From assembly GCA_913056475.1 (NCBI GenBank), contig CAJXMS010000006.1, positions 1 to 19,933 of the forward strand: a stretch of DNA of 19,933 nt. The letters are read 5' to 3'. Every line of letters begins with the position of its first letter. Position 1 is the stretch's first letter. Source of the DNA: an uncultured Bacteroidota bacterium. GTDB lineage: Bacteria > Bacteroidota > Bacteroidia > Flavobacteriales > Schleiferiaceae. The notes beneath the pieces were generated by a model. That model saw only the letters and a list, made by a program, of their open reading frames with translations. It was not told where the DNA came from and did no database searches. A program made the translations under genes and the position numbers. Positions 1 through 6,727 of this stretch are shown here, piece after piece.

Positions 1-1796
1 CGACGCCCAATACCGGTGAAGGTTCAAGGGGCGCTTATTCAGGCATTGCTAACAACCCGCCTACCAATGACCCCATTGCTTCCTCAACGGTGGGGAACGG
101 TTTTGTGATCTTTGATTCGGATTACTTAGATAATGGTGGTAATCCAAACAATATGGGCATGGGAACTGCTCCCGCCCCTCACACAGGACGCCTCACCACC
201 GGGCTGATCGACCTATCAAGCAAACCACAGGTAGAGCTTAAACTCGAGTCCTACGCCCGCCGCTTCCAGGCCGGCTTTTTGGTTGCCTTTAGCACCGATG
301 GCGGCAATACCTACATCGATACCGTTGAGCTCTATCCCGAAGATGCTTTCGGCGTAAACGTAGCTACCGCCAATGCAGAAAGCTCTGTCATCAATATTTC
401 CAGTACCGTAGGCGGACAGGACAGCGTAGTGATGCAGTTCATCTTTGACGGTACCCGTAGCAATGCCAACGGCTCTGGTTATTACTTCTGGATGATTGAC
501 GATATAGAGCTGCGCGACCCCCCTCGTAATAAAATGTTCTTCACCACCTTTAACGGGGCACCGGCTCAGGACATGATCTATGACAGTAACCCCCTCCAGG
601 GTAAATACGGCATTATGCATGTGGATCAAATAACCCCCGTAGAGTTTGACGCCAACCTCCTTAATTACGGCACTCAGGCCCAGACTAATGTAAACCTCGA
701 GGTAGAAATTTGGGATGCGTCTGGTCCTACCCTGGTTACCACTGTATCGGCTAATGGCTGCGCAAGCCTCCCCGCTGGTGATACCTGCGACTTCAACGAC
801 CTCACCACTTCCAGCTGGACGCCTCCCGCCCAGCCCGCCAGCTATATCCTGGTGTATAAAGGTGTTTCTGATTCCATCACCAGTGGAGCCACTACCACTA
901 CTGATACCTTTAACTTTTACGTCAACGACGGCCTTTACAGCACCGATCGTAATGAAGTGACCAACTTCGTAGGAACGGGAAGTGCCAATCCACCTATTCA
1001 ACAATTTGGGGTTCGCTTTAGCCTGGAGAATAAAGATCCCGACACCCTGGCTAATCTCAACTTCTTGGAAGGTATAGAAGTGAATTTTAGTACGCAAACC
1101 GACAGCACTGCTTCCATCGAATTTGCCATCTGGGATACCACGGGCTTTACCCTGGCCGGTAACCAAGGGTTTCCCGCAGGCACCCAGGCCATCAAGCGGT
1201 TCTTCTTTACCCTGGATGGCTCCGCTCCTGGTAACACCAATTACTTCTTCCAATTCGGAACAGAAGATTCCCTTTACAGCAACGCCACCCAGTCCTGGAC
1301 GGATACTGTAAACCCCTACGCCCTTCCTACAGGGACCTATTTCATTACCATGACCATGCTGCCGAACGCAACGGACGGGGTGGTGCGTCTCGCTAATGAT
1401 GCCAGCTTTGCTCAGCCAGGCGAAAGCTCCATAATGCAGCTTAACGATGGTAACTGGTACTCTGGCTTTACCAGCAGCACTTACGAAGCACCCTTTATGC
1501 GCTTGCGGGTAGGTGCCGAGCCAGCCTACAACATTGGCGTAGCAGAAACAGACCTGAACAGTTTCAGCGTTTATCCCAATCCCACCACAGGACTGGGTAA
1601 AATCCGCTTCGAGCAGGCCGGTAGTTATGATATCCTAGTGATGGATATGATCGGTAATCAGGTACGCAGCATCAACCGTTCCGTGAATGCCAATGAACAG
1701 GTTGAGTTCGACATGAGTGACCTGCCCGCCGGTGTTTATCTGGTGAATATCCAGGGCGAATCACTGGACAAAACGGTTAAGCTTACTATCCAGTAA
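1..1796 (+). CDS. T9SS-sorted secreted surface protein, 5'-truncated by window edge
   Basis: The frame is open from base 3 with no stop and no convincing start (the first possible start, GTG at 90, lies mid-domain), so the N-terminus and signal peptide lie outside the window. About 598 residues are visible. The first ~170 resemble the MAM/jelly-roll-like modules of Bacteroidota exoproteins: a GxGFVIFDSD strand, then a STDGGNTY segment and a closing YYFWMIDDIEL strand. The middle ~300 residues are beta-rich, Ser/Thr/Asn-rich and lack a recognisable catalytic motif. The last ~80 residues are a type A sorting domain: SVYPNPTTG, a DMIGNQV strand, LPAGVYLVNIQ and a basic end KTVKLTIQ. Such proteins cross the inner membrane by Sec and the outer membrane by the type IX system, and are released or anchored after the domain is cleaved. 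The substrate or adhesive target is unknown. A hairpin terminator follows 40 nt after the stop. Confidence 0.9.
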   Translation, partial: TPNTGEGSRGAYSGIANNPPTNDPIASSTVGNGFVIFDSDYLDNGGNPNNMGMGTAPAPHTGRLTTGLIDLSSKPQVELKLESYARRFQAGFLVAFSTDGGNTYIDTVELYPEDAFGVNVATANAESSVINISSTVGGQDSVVMQFIFDGTRSNANGSGYYFWMIDDIELRDPPRNKMFFTTFNGAPAQDMIYDSNPLQGKYGIMHVDQITPVEFDANLLNYGTQAQTNVNLEVEIWDASGPTLVTTVSANGCASLPAGDTCDFNDLTTSSWTPPAQPASYILVYKGVSDSITSGATTTTDTFNFYVNDGLYSTDRNEVTNFVGTGSANPPIQQFGVRFSLENKDPDTLANLNFLEGIEVNFSTQTDSTASIEFAIWDTTGFTLAGNQGFPAGTQAIKRFFFTLDGSAPGNTNYFFQFGTEDSLYSNATQSWTDTVNPYALPTGTYFITMTMLPNATDGVVRLANDASFAQPGESSIMQLNDGNWYSGFTSSTYEAPFMRLRVGAEPAYNIGVAETDLNSFSVYPNPTTGLGKIRFEQAGSYDILVMDMIGNQVRSINRSVNANEQVEFDMSDLPAGVYLVNIQGESLDKTVKLTIQ

Positions 1797-1835
1797 GCGG
1801 GTCTTGACCTTAAGCGTCGGGATATCTACCCTTTT

Positions 1836-1869
1836 AAAGCCTCTCCGTCTTTCGGAGGGGCTTTTTTTT
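1836..1869 (+). terminator. Rho-independent terminator after the T9SS-sorted gene
   Basis: A 12-bp stem (1836-1847 pairing with 1853-1864, one G-U pair) closes a 5-nt loop and runs into eight T residues (1862-1869). It starts 40 nt after the stop at 1796. The reverse orientation has no T run, so it should act on the plus strand only. It separates this gene from the minus-strand ABC transporter. The remaining bases to 1985 show nothing I can support. Confidence 0.9.
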
Positions 1870-1985
1870 CTAAACATTGAGCTGTAAGCTTATCCTCCCC
1901 TTCCACCTCCTGCCTTTTGAGCGCTTTTCGCGATACCTGGCCGGTGCATCTACCCCCGAAGTGCTTAGCAAGCGGCTACTGTTGG

Positions 1986-2738
1986 TTAGCTTTTTTCCCG
2001 GATCTTCCGGAAAAGCTCGGAGCTAAAGACAAAATCTGTTACCGCTTTATTATCGGTGTGCAGGATTTCCTCCCCTCCTCCTTCCCAGGCCTTAGCGCCG
2101 TCTTTGATAAAAATGATGTGCTCGCCAATTTCCACCACCGAGTTCATATCATGGGTATTGATCACCGTGGTTATGTTGAATTCATGGGTGATCTCTTGAA
2201 GCAGGTTATCGATGAGAATGGCCGTGCGGGGGTCCAGACCTGAATTGGGCTCATCGCAAAAAAGATATTTGGGATTGAGGGCTATGGCCCGCGCTATGGC
2301 CACTCGTTTTTTCATGCCGCCACTCAATTCGGCCGGCTTGCGATTGTTTACCCCTTTAAGATTTACCCGCTCCAGGCAAAAGTCGGCCCGCTCCTTCTTC
2401 TCCGCCGCGCTCATCTCGGAAAACATATTGAGCGCGAAGATGACGTTCTCCTCAATGTTCAAGGAATCAAAAAGCGCATTGCCCTGAAAAACCATTCCCA
2501 TCTCGGTGCGGAGGGCTTTCTGCTCGTCTTCGTTCATTTTACCCAGTTGGCGGTCGTCATAGAATATTTCGCCTTGGTCAATTCCGTGAAGCCCCACCAG
2601 GCTCTTCAAAAAAACCGTTTTTCCAGCACCGGACTCCCCGATTATGAGGCTGGTAACCCCCTGCCGAAAGGAAGTCGTTATTCCTTTCAATACCGTCGTA
2701 TCGCCAAACTTTTTCTGAATGTCGCGCACTTCTATCAT
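1986..2738 (-). CDS. ABC transporter ATP-binding protein, Mla (MlaF) type
   Basis: A 250-residue cytoplasmic ATPase with every ABC motif intact: Walker A GESGAGKT (residues 34-41), Q-loop Gln85, signature LSGG (138-141), Walker B LFCDEP with Glu163, and H-loop His196 in NTHDMNS. Length and the GLDPRTAILID segment after Walker B fit the MlaF/YrbF class, which powers phospholipid movement between the inner and outer membranes to keep the outer leaflet asymmetric. The ATG at 2738 overlaps the permease stop by one base (TAATG), so the two are translationally coupled. No MCE-domain substrate-binding gene (MlaD) follows; the next feature on this strand is non-coding. Family assignment is firm; the exact lipid substrate is inferred. 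Confidence 0.92.
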   Translation of the reverse strand: MIEVRDIQKKFGDTTVLKGITTSFRQGVTSLIIGESGAGKTVFLKSLVGLHGIDQGEIFYDDRQLGKMNEDEQKALRTEMGMVFQGNALFDSLNIEENVIFALNMFSEMSAAEKKERADFCLERVNLKGVNNRKPAELSGGMKKRVAIARAIALNPKYLFCDEPNSGLDPRTAILIDNLLQEITHEFNITTVINTHDMNSVVEIGEHIIFIKDGAKAWEGGGEEILHTDNKAVTDFVFSSELFRKIREKS

Positions 2739-3484
2739 TACACCAGCAAAATCTGAGTGAGTACATAGTTGGCCACAATAATGGCTACCGAGCTGGACAC
2801 CACCGCTTTAGTGGCATTAACGCCTACCTCAATGGCGCCTCCCTTCACAAAAAATCCGTAAAACGCGGATATAGAGGTTATCAGAAATGCAAATACCACC
2901 GTTTTAATCAGGGCATAGCTCACGTAGTAAGCATTAAACTCCAGCTGCAAGCCGGTAATAAAGTCTTGGGTAGAAAAAATACCAAAATAAGCCGCCAGAT
3001 AACCCCCGATCACCCCCAGAAACATGCTGATAATAATGAGAATAGGATTGAACAACACCAGCGCCACCACCTTGGGCATTATGAGGTAGGCATGCGGATT
3101 GACCCCCATAACCTCCAGCGCATCAATTTGCTCTGACACCCGCATGCTGCCCAAAGTAGAAGCAATATTGGAGCCCACCTTCCCCGCCAGAATGAGGCTT
3201 ACGATGGTGGGCGAAAATTCCAAAATGATGGACTCCCGCACCGCCAGTGCCACGTAATAATCCGGAATAAGCGGATCTTGTAGGTTGTAGTTGGTCTGAA
3301 TCGTAACCACGGCCCCTACAAAAATGGAGATCACCGCCACAATCCCAAGGCTATCAACCCCCAAATGATCTAAGTCCCGAAAGAACGCCTTCTTATATTC
3401 GTTCCAATTCTCTGGCTTGCGAAAAGTCCGGCTCAACATAAGCCAGTAGCGGCCCAGCGTACGTATCCATGTGATGAGAAACAT
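2738..3484 (-). CDS. ABC transporter permease, MlaE/YrbE family
   Basis: An integral inner-membrane protein of about 248 residues. It has the conserved MlaE core, SIILEFSPTIVSLILAGKVG followed by the SNIASTLGSMRVSEQIDAL loop and the ALEVMGVNPHAYLIMPK segment, then three further hydrophobic helices to the C-terminus. The family forms the membrane dimer of the Mla phospholipid transporter and partners the MlaF-like ATPase encoded directly downstream. I prefer the ATG at 3484 (MFLITWIRTLGRYWLML), which fits the family start and has a near-consensus -7 element 10 nt upstream. A GTG at 3511 would add nine residues (MQNYFYFSD). It is divergent from the small lipoprotein and sprT-like genes, with the promoters packed into about 50 bp. 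Confidence 0.9.
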   Translation of the reverse strand: MFLITWIRTLGRYWLMLSRTFRKPENWNEYKKAFFRDLDHLGVDSLGIVAVISIFVGAVVTIQTNYNLQDPLIPDYYVALAVRESIILEFSPTIVSLILAGKVGSNIASTLGSMRVSEQIDALEVMGVNPHAYLIMPKVVALVLFNPILIIISMFLGVIGGYLAAYFGIFSTQDFITGLQLEFNAYYVSYALIKTVVFAFLITSISAFYGFFVKGGAIEVGVNATKAVVSSSVAIIVANYVLTQILLV

Positions 3485-3494
3485 GTCGCTAAAA

Positions 3495-3502
3495 TAAAAG
3501 TA
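3495..3502 (-). promoter_or_regulatory. Candidate -7 element for the Mla transporter genes
   Basis: On the minus strand this reads TACTTTTA, matching the Bacteroidota TAnnTTTG consensus at all fixed bases but the last. It lies 10 nt before the preferred ATG at 3484 and touches the plus-strand element at 3501-3508. I see no TTG at the -33 distance, so the call is tentative. Confidence 0.35.
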
Positions 3503-3508
3503 ATTTTG
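3501..3508 (+). promoter_or_regulatory. TAnnTTTG -7 promoter element for the lipoprotein-sprT-purKE unit
   Basis: TAATTTTG is an exact match to the Bacteroidota sigma factor -7 consensus. It lies 29 nt before the ATG at 3538. It is the only perfect match upstream of the overlapping unit 3538-5945, so it may drive all four genes. No clear -33 TTG is visible. Confidence 0.55.
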
Positions 3509-3537
3509 CACCTCTATTGGGCCGAATTCCCGTACTC

Positions 3538-3651
3538 ATGCGTGTTTTATTAACCCTCATCCTTTTCGCTTCGCTCCTGCTTGCCTCTGCGGGTTGTAAA
3601 CCGCTGGAGCCCTGCAACTGTCCCTCCCACGCTTTGCGTCAAAATTTATGA
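3538..3651 (+). CDS. Small lipoprotein (37 aa) coupled to the SprT-like gene
   Basis: A short gene easily missed by length cut-offs. It starts at ATG 3538 with MRVLLTLILFASLLLASAGC: one basic residue, a hydrophobic core and a lipobox-like SAGC with Cys20 as the likely lipidation site. The -3 residue is Ser rather than the usual Leu. The mature peptide would be about 18 residues, C-KPLEPCNCPSHALRQNL, with two further cysteines in a CNCP motif. The stop TGA is shared with the next start (ATGA at 3648-3651), the typical signature of translational coupling, and a perfect TAnnTTTG promoter lies just upstream. It would be a periplasmic lipopeptide anchored in a membrane. Function unknown; it might also act as a leader that sets SprT translation. 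Confidence 0.65.
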   Translation: MRVLLTLILFASLLLASAGCKPLEPCNCPSHALRQNL

Positions 3652-4304
3652 GTGCAGTCGCTAAGATAGAGCCCCTTAAAAAGTACCTGCCGGCAGACGC
3701 TTGGGAGCTGCTGCTGGCCATGATGGGCGAGCAAGCCTTCACCATTAAAATTGTCCGCTCCCGTAAAACCAAATTGGGCGATTACCGCCCCCCTCGTCAA
3801 CGGAACGCTACCCCCGTATTAAGCATCAATGGTGACCTCAACCCCTATGCTTTCCTCATTACTTTGGTCCACGAATGGGCCCACCTGGAAATATACCGTC
3901 AGTACCAATGGGGCCAGGTAAAACCCCACGGCCCCGAATGGCAGCACCGGTTTCAAGACTTGATGCAGCCTTTCCTCGCCCACGAAGTGTTCCCTCCCGA
4001 AGTGGCGAAGCCTCTCCGGGAAAGCCTTCAGAAAGGCCAGGCCAGCACCTCTTCCAGCCCGGAGCTCCTGCGCGCCTTGCGTCGCTACAACCCCCCGAGC
4101 GACGACCGCCAGCTTAAGCTCCCCGTTTTAGAAGAATTGCCAGAAGGCACCTCTTTTTTACTCAACCAGCAAGTCTATCTCAAAGGACCTAAGCGCCGCA
4201 CCCGTTATCTCTGCCAGCGAAAAAGCAATGGCCGGAGCTACGCCGTGCACGGCCAGGCCGAAGTTTATCCCCTCCCCATCAGCGAATCATCATCTTATGG
4301 CTAA
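3648..4304 (+). CDS. SprT-like zinc metalloprotease family protein
   Basis: A 218-residue cytoplasmic protein with the zincin motif HEWAH (His75, Glu76, His79) after a hydrophobic strand FLITLVHE, followed by a conserved KPHGPEW block (His94). This is the SprT/Spartan-type arrangement in which the HExxH histidines and a later residue bind zinc. The C-terminal part (residues ~150-218) has the RRTRYLCQRKSNGRSYAVHG beta segment seen in Bacteroidota SprT homologues. Spartan proteins cut DNA-protein crosslinks; for bacterial SprT-like proteins the role is not settled, so protease activity is inferred from the motif. The start overlaps the lipoprotein stop by 4 nt, and the end overlaps the purK start by 8 nt, so it sits inside a purine biosynthesis transcription unit. 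Confidence 0.85.
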   Translation: MSAVAKIEPLKKYLPADAWELLLAMMGEQAFTIKIVRSRKTKLGDYRPPRQRNATPVLSINGDLNPYAFLITLVHEWAHLEIYRQYQWGQVKPHGPEWQHRFQDLMQPFLAHEVFPPEVAKPLRESLQKGQASTSSSPELLRALRRYNPPSDDRQLKLPVLEELPEGTSFLLNQQVYLKGPKRRTRYLCQRKSNGRSYAVHGQAEVYPLPISESSSYG

Positions 4305-5457
4305 AAACTATTTTTCCAGTGATTTTACCCTGGGCATCGTAGGGGGTGGGCAGCTGGGCAAAATGCTGCTCCAGGAAACCCGCCGCCTCGACATTAAAAC
4401 CCATACCCTGGACCCCTCCCCCGTAGCTCCCAGCCGCATTGGCAGCCACCATTTTACGCAGGGCGCGCTCACCGATTACGACACCGTGATGGCCTTTGGG
4501 CAGGCCTGCGACGTACTCACCATCGAGATCGAAAACATCAATACCCGGGCCCTCACTCATTTGGCGGAAGCCGGAAAAAAGGTATTCCCACAGCCCCACC
4601 TGGTCGAATTGATCCAAAGCAAAATCCGCCAGAAAGCCTTTTACGAGGAAAACCAAATCCCCACCGCCCCCTTTCATACTTTCCCGGATGGGGCTAGTCT
4701 GAAAGCGGCCTTTGCCGAAGAAACCTTTTCGCTGCCGGCCGTATGGAAAATAGACCGCGGCGGTTTTGATGGCCGCGGCGTCCAGGTACTCCGCACCGCG
4801 CAGGACCTGGAAAACCTCCCGGATGGGCCCGCCCTCATCGAGAAGCTGATCCCCTTTGAGCGGGAACTGGCCGTGGTGGTTGCTCGTTCGGCCGGGGGCC
4901 AAATGAAAGCCTTCCCTACCGTGGAGATGGACTTCCACCCCGAAGCCCATCTGGTAGAATACGTTTTTAGTCCCGGACAAACTGATCCCACCATAAGCAA
5001 GCGCGCGCGCGAGCTGGCTTGCGCCGTGGCAGAAAAACTTAACATCGTGGGGGTGCTGGCCGTGGAATTGTTCGTAACCCCCGGTGGAGATTTGCTCATC
5101 AACGAAGTAGCGCCCCGGGTACACAACAGCGGTCACCTTAGTATCGAGGGTAATTATACCTCTCAATTTGAGCAACACCTGCGGGCCATCCTGGACCTGC
5201 CGCTGGGGGCTACCGATACTGTTCAACCCGCCGTGATGGTAAACCTGGTGGGCGAACCAGAACACCAGGGACCCGTTCATTATCAAGGCCTGGAGCAAGT
5301 GCTGGCCATGCCGGGTACTTACGTGCATCTCTACGGCAAAGCCGAAACCCGGCCCTTTCGGAAAATGGGGCATATCACCGTATTGGCTCCGGAGCTATCA
5401 GAAGCCCGTCGCAAGGCCCGGCAAGTAAAAGAATCCGTAAAAGTAATTTCTCTATGA
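4297..5457 (+). CDS. purK: 5-(carboxyamino)imidazole ribonucleotide synthase
   Basis: A 386-residue ATP-grasp enzyme. It uses ATP and bicarbonate to convert aminoimidazole ribonucleotide (AIR) to N5-CAIR in de novo purine synthesis. Visible marks: N-terminal GIVGGGQLGKML dinucleotide-like fold; central ATP-grasp loop WKIDRGGFDGRGVQVL; EKLIPFERELAVVV; and the metal/ATP site segment INEVAPRVHNSGH followed by the conserved QFEQHLRA. The C-terminal domain has LYGKAETRPFRKMGHIT. I start it at ATG 4297 (MAKNYFSSDFTLGIVGGG); an upstream ATG at 4228 in the same frame only adds 23 residues lying inside sprT. It ends in an ATGA overlap with purE, whose product uses the N5-CAIR made here. Confidence 0.96.
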   Translation: MAKNYFSSDFTLGIVGGGQLGKMLLQETRRLDIKTHTLDPSPVAPSRIGSHHFTQGALTDYDTVMAFGQACDVLTIEIENINTRALTHLAEAGKKVFPQPHLVELIQSKIRQKAFYEENQIPTAPFHTFPDGASLKAAFAEETFSLPAVWKIDRGGFDGRGVQVLRTAQDLENLPDGPALIEKLIPFERELAVVVARSAGGQMKAFPTVEMDFHPEAHLVEYVFSPGQTDPTISKRARELACAVAEKLNIVGVLAVELFVTPGGDLLINEVAPRVHNSGHLSIEGNYTSQFEQHLRAILDLPLGATDTVQPAVMVNLVGEPEHQGPVHYQGLEQVLAMPGTYVHLYGKAETRPFRKMGHITVLAPELSEARRKARQVKESVKVISL

Positions 5458-5945
5458 AAGCACAAGTAAGTGTTATAATGGGCAGCCAGAGCGATCTCCC
5501 CGTCATGCAGGAGGCCTTGGATGTATTGGCGGAACTGGGCGTAGCCAGTGAGGTGAAAATTGTATCGGCCCATCGTACGCCGGAGGTGATGTACACATTT
5601 GGCCGGGAGGCCCACCAGCGCGGCATAAAAGCCATTATAGCGGGGGCTGGAGGAGCGGCACACTTGCCGGGCATGGTGGCGTCCCTTAGCCCTTTACCGG
5701 TCATTGGCGTCCCGGTAAAATCACGCAACAGCATCGATGGCTGGGATTCTTTACTGAGCATCGTGCAGATGCCCGGTGGGGTGCCCGTGGCTACGGTAGC
5801 CTTAAACGGAGCAAAAAATGCCGGGCTGCTGGCCGCTCAGATCCTGGGCAGCCACAATCCAGAATTGCAGCAACGGCTGCTGGATTATAAGCAAGCCCTG
5901 CACGATAAAGTGCGTCGCGATGCTGAAAAGCTGGAAAATCCTTAG
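5454..5945 (+). CDS. purE: N5-carboxyaminoimidazole ribonucleotide mutase (class I PurE)
   Basis: A 163-residue cytoplasmic enzyme that moves the carboxylate of N5-CAIR to C4, giving CAIR for purine synthesis. Class I features are all present: IMGSQSDLPVM phosphate-binding start, SAHRTPEVM with the catalytic-region His40, AGAGGAAHLPGM, and the GVPVATVALNGAKNAGLLAAQIL tail helix. Length matches the bacterial octameric class. The start overlaps purK by 4 nt (ATGA), so the pair is coupled. The stop TAG (5943-5945) overlaps the stop of the convergent LytTR regulator gene; no terminator hairpin separates them. Confidence 0.97.
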   Translation: MKAQVSVIMGSQSDLPVMQEALDVLAELGVASEVKIVSAHRTPEVMYTFGREAHQRGIKAIIAGAGGAAHLPGMVASLSPLPVIGVPVKSRNSIDGWDSLLSIVQMPGGVPVATVALNGAKNAGLLAAQILGSHNPELQQRLLDYKQALHDKVRRDAEKLENP

Positions 5946-6700
5946 AGCTTGCGCAGCTCTTCCATGAGCGGCTCTTTTTTGCGATTGGCCACGGGGATGT
6001 GGGCATTATCTTCCATCACCAGGTAACCGCCTTCCTGCGGTACATAGCGTACCAGGAAGTTCAGGTTGATCAAATGCGATTTATGGGGCCGGAAAAAACG
6101 GTAGCCCTCCAGCATCTGATCAAATTCTTTAAGGGTGCGCGATGCCATGAGCGGTTTTTCGCTGTACATCTGAAAAACGGTGTAATTACTGCTGCTTTCC
6201 AGGCGAATTATATCCGCTATGGGCACTACATAAAGGCCTTTGCTGGTGGGCACCACGATTTTTTTGGGGGTGCCGGAAGCTTGGCGAATATTCTCCATCA
6301 AAACGTTAAGGCTAGAGGCCTTCCGGGGGATCCCCTTTTCTTCTTCCGCGCGGCGTACCGCCTTCACTAATTCTTCCGGATCAATGGGCTTCAGCAGGTA
6401 ATCAAGCGCGGAAAAGCGAATGGCTTTAATGGCAAATTCGTCGTGCGCGGTGATGAAAATAACCGCCGGATCCAGCGATTCTTCATCCCGGAGGGTGGTA
6501 AGGATGTCAAAACCACTTCCCCCGTCGAGATCTATGTCCAGAAAAAGCAGGTCTACTGGTTTTTCCCGCAAAAAGAGGAGGGTTTCTTCTACAGAAGCTG
6601 CCTCTCCGGACACCTCCACTTCCGGACAAAAGAGCTCCAACTTGCCTTTAAGCGTATCGCGGGAGGGCGCTTCATCATCTACTATAAGAGCATTAATCAT
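5942..6700 (-). CDS. LytTR-family response regulator
   Basis: A 252-residue cytoplasmic transcription regulator. Residues 1-~120 are a receiver domain with acidic pair Asp8-Asp9, phosphoacceptor Asp55 in LFLDIDLDGGSGFD, Thr84 (FITAHDEFA) and Lys104 (DYLLKPI). Residues ~145-250 are a LytTR DNA-binding domain: VPTSKGLYVVPIADIIRLE, SNYTVFQ, then RPHKSHLINLNFLVRY and a basic PVANRKKE end. It is the output of the kinase encoded 27 nt upstream on the same strand; the two form one operon. LytTR proteins usually bind paired direct repeats near target promoters; I could not pick such repeats out with confidence. Its stop overlaps the purE stop by 4 nt in convergent orientation. Confidence 0.95.
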   Translation of the reverse strand: MINALIVDDEAPSRDTLKGKLELFCPEVEVSGEAASVEETLLFLREKPVDLLFLDIDLDGGSGFDILTTLRDEESLDPAVIFITAHDEFAIKAIRFSALDYLLKPIDPEELVKAVRRAEEEKGIPRKASSLNVLMENIRQASGTPKKIVVPTSKGLYVVPIADIIRLESSSNYTVFQMYSEKPLMASRTLKEFDQMLEGYRFFRPHKSHLINLNFLVRYVPQEGGYLVMEDNAHIPVANRKKEPLMEELRKL

Positions 6701-6727
6701 GATATAGGGTTGCGTTGATTGGGTTCA

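Noticed and set aside
216..1253. 345-codon open frame on the minus strand
   Set aside because: It lies fully opposite the T9SS-sorted gene, has no domain or signal and reads as a codon-bias shadow.
4279..5373. 364-codon open frame on the minus strand
   Set aside because: It is antisense to purK, whose motifs and coupling are unmistakable; the minus-strand protein shows no family features.
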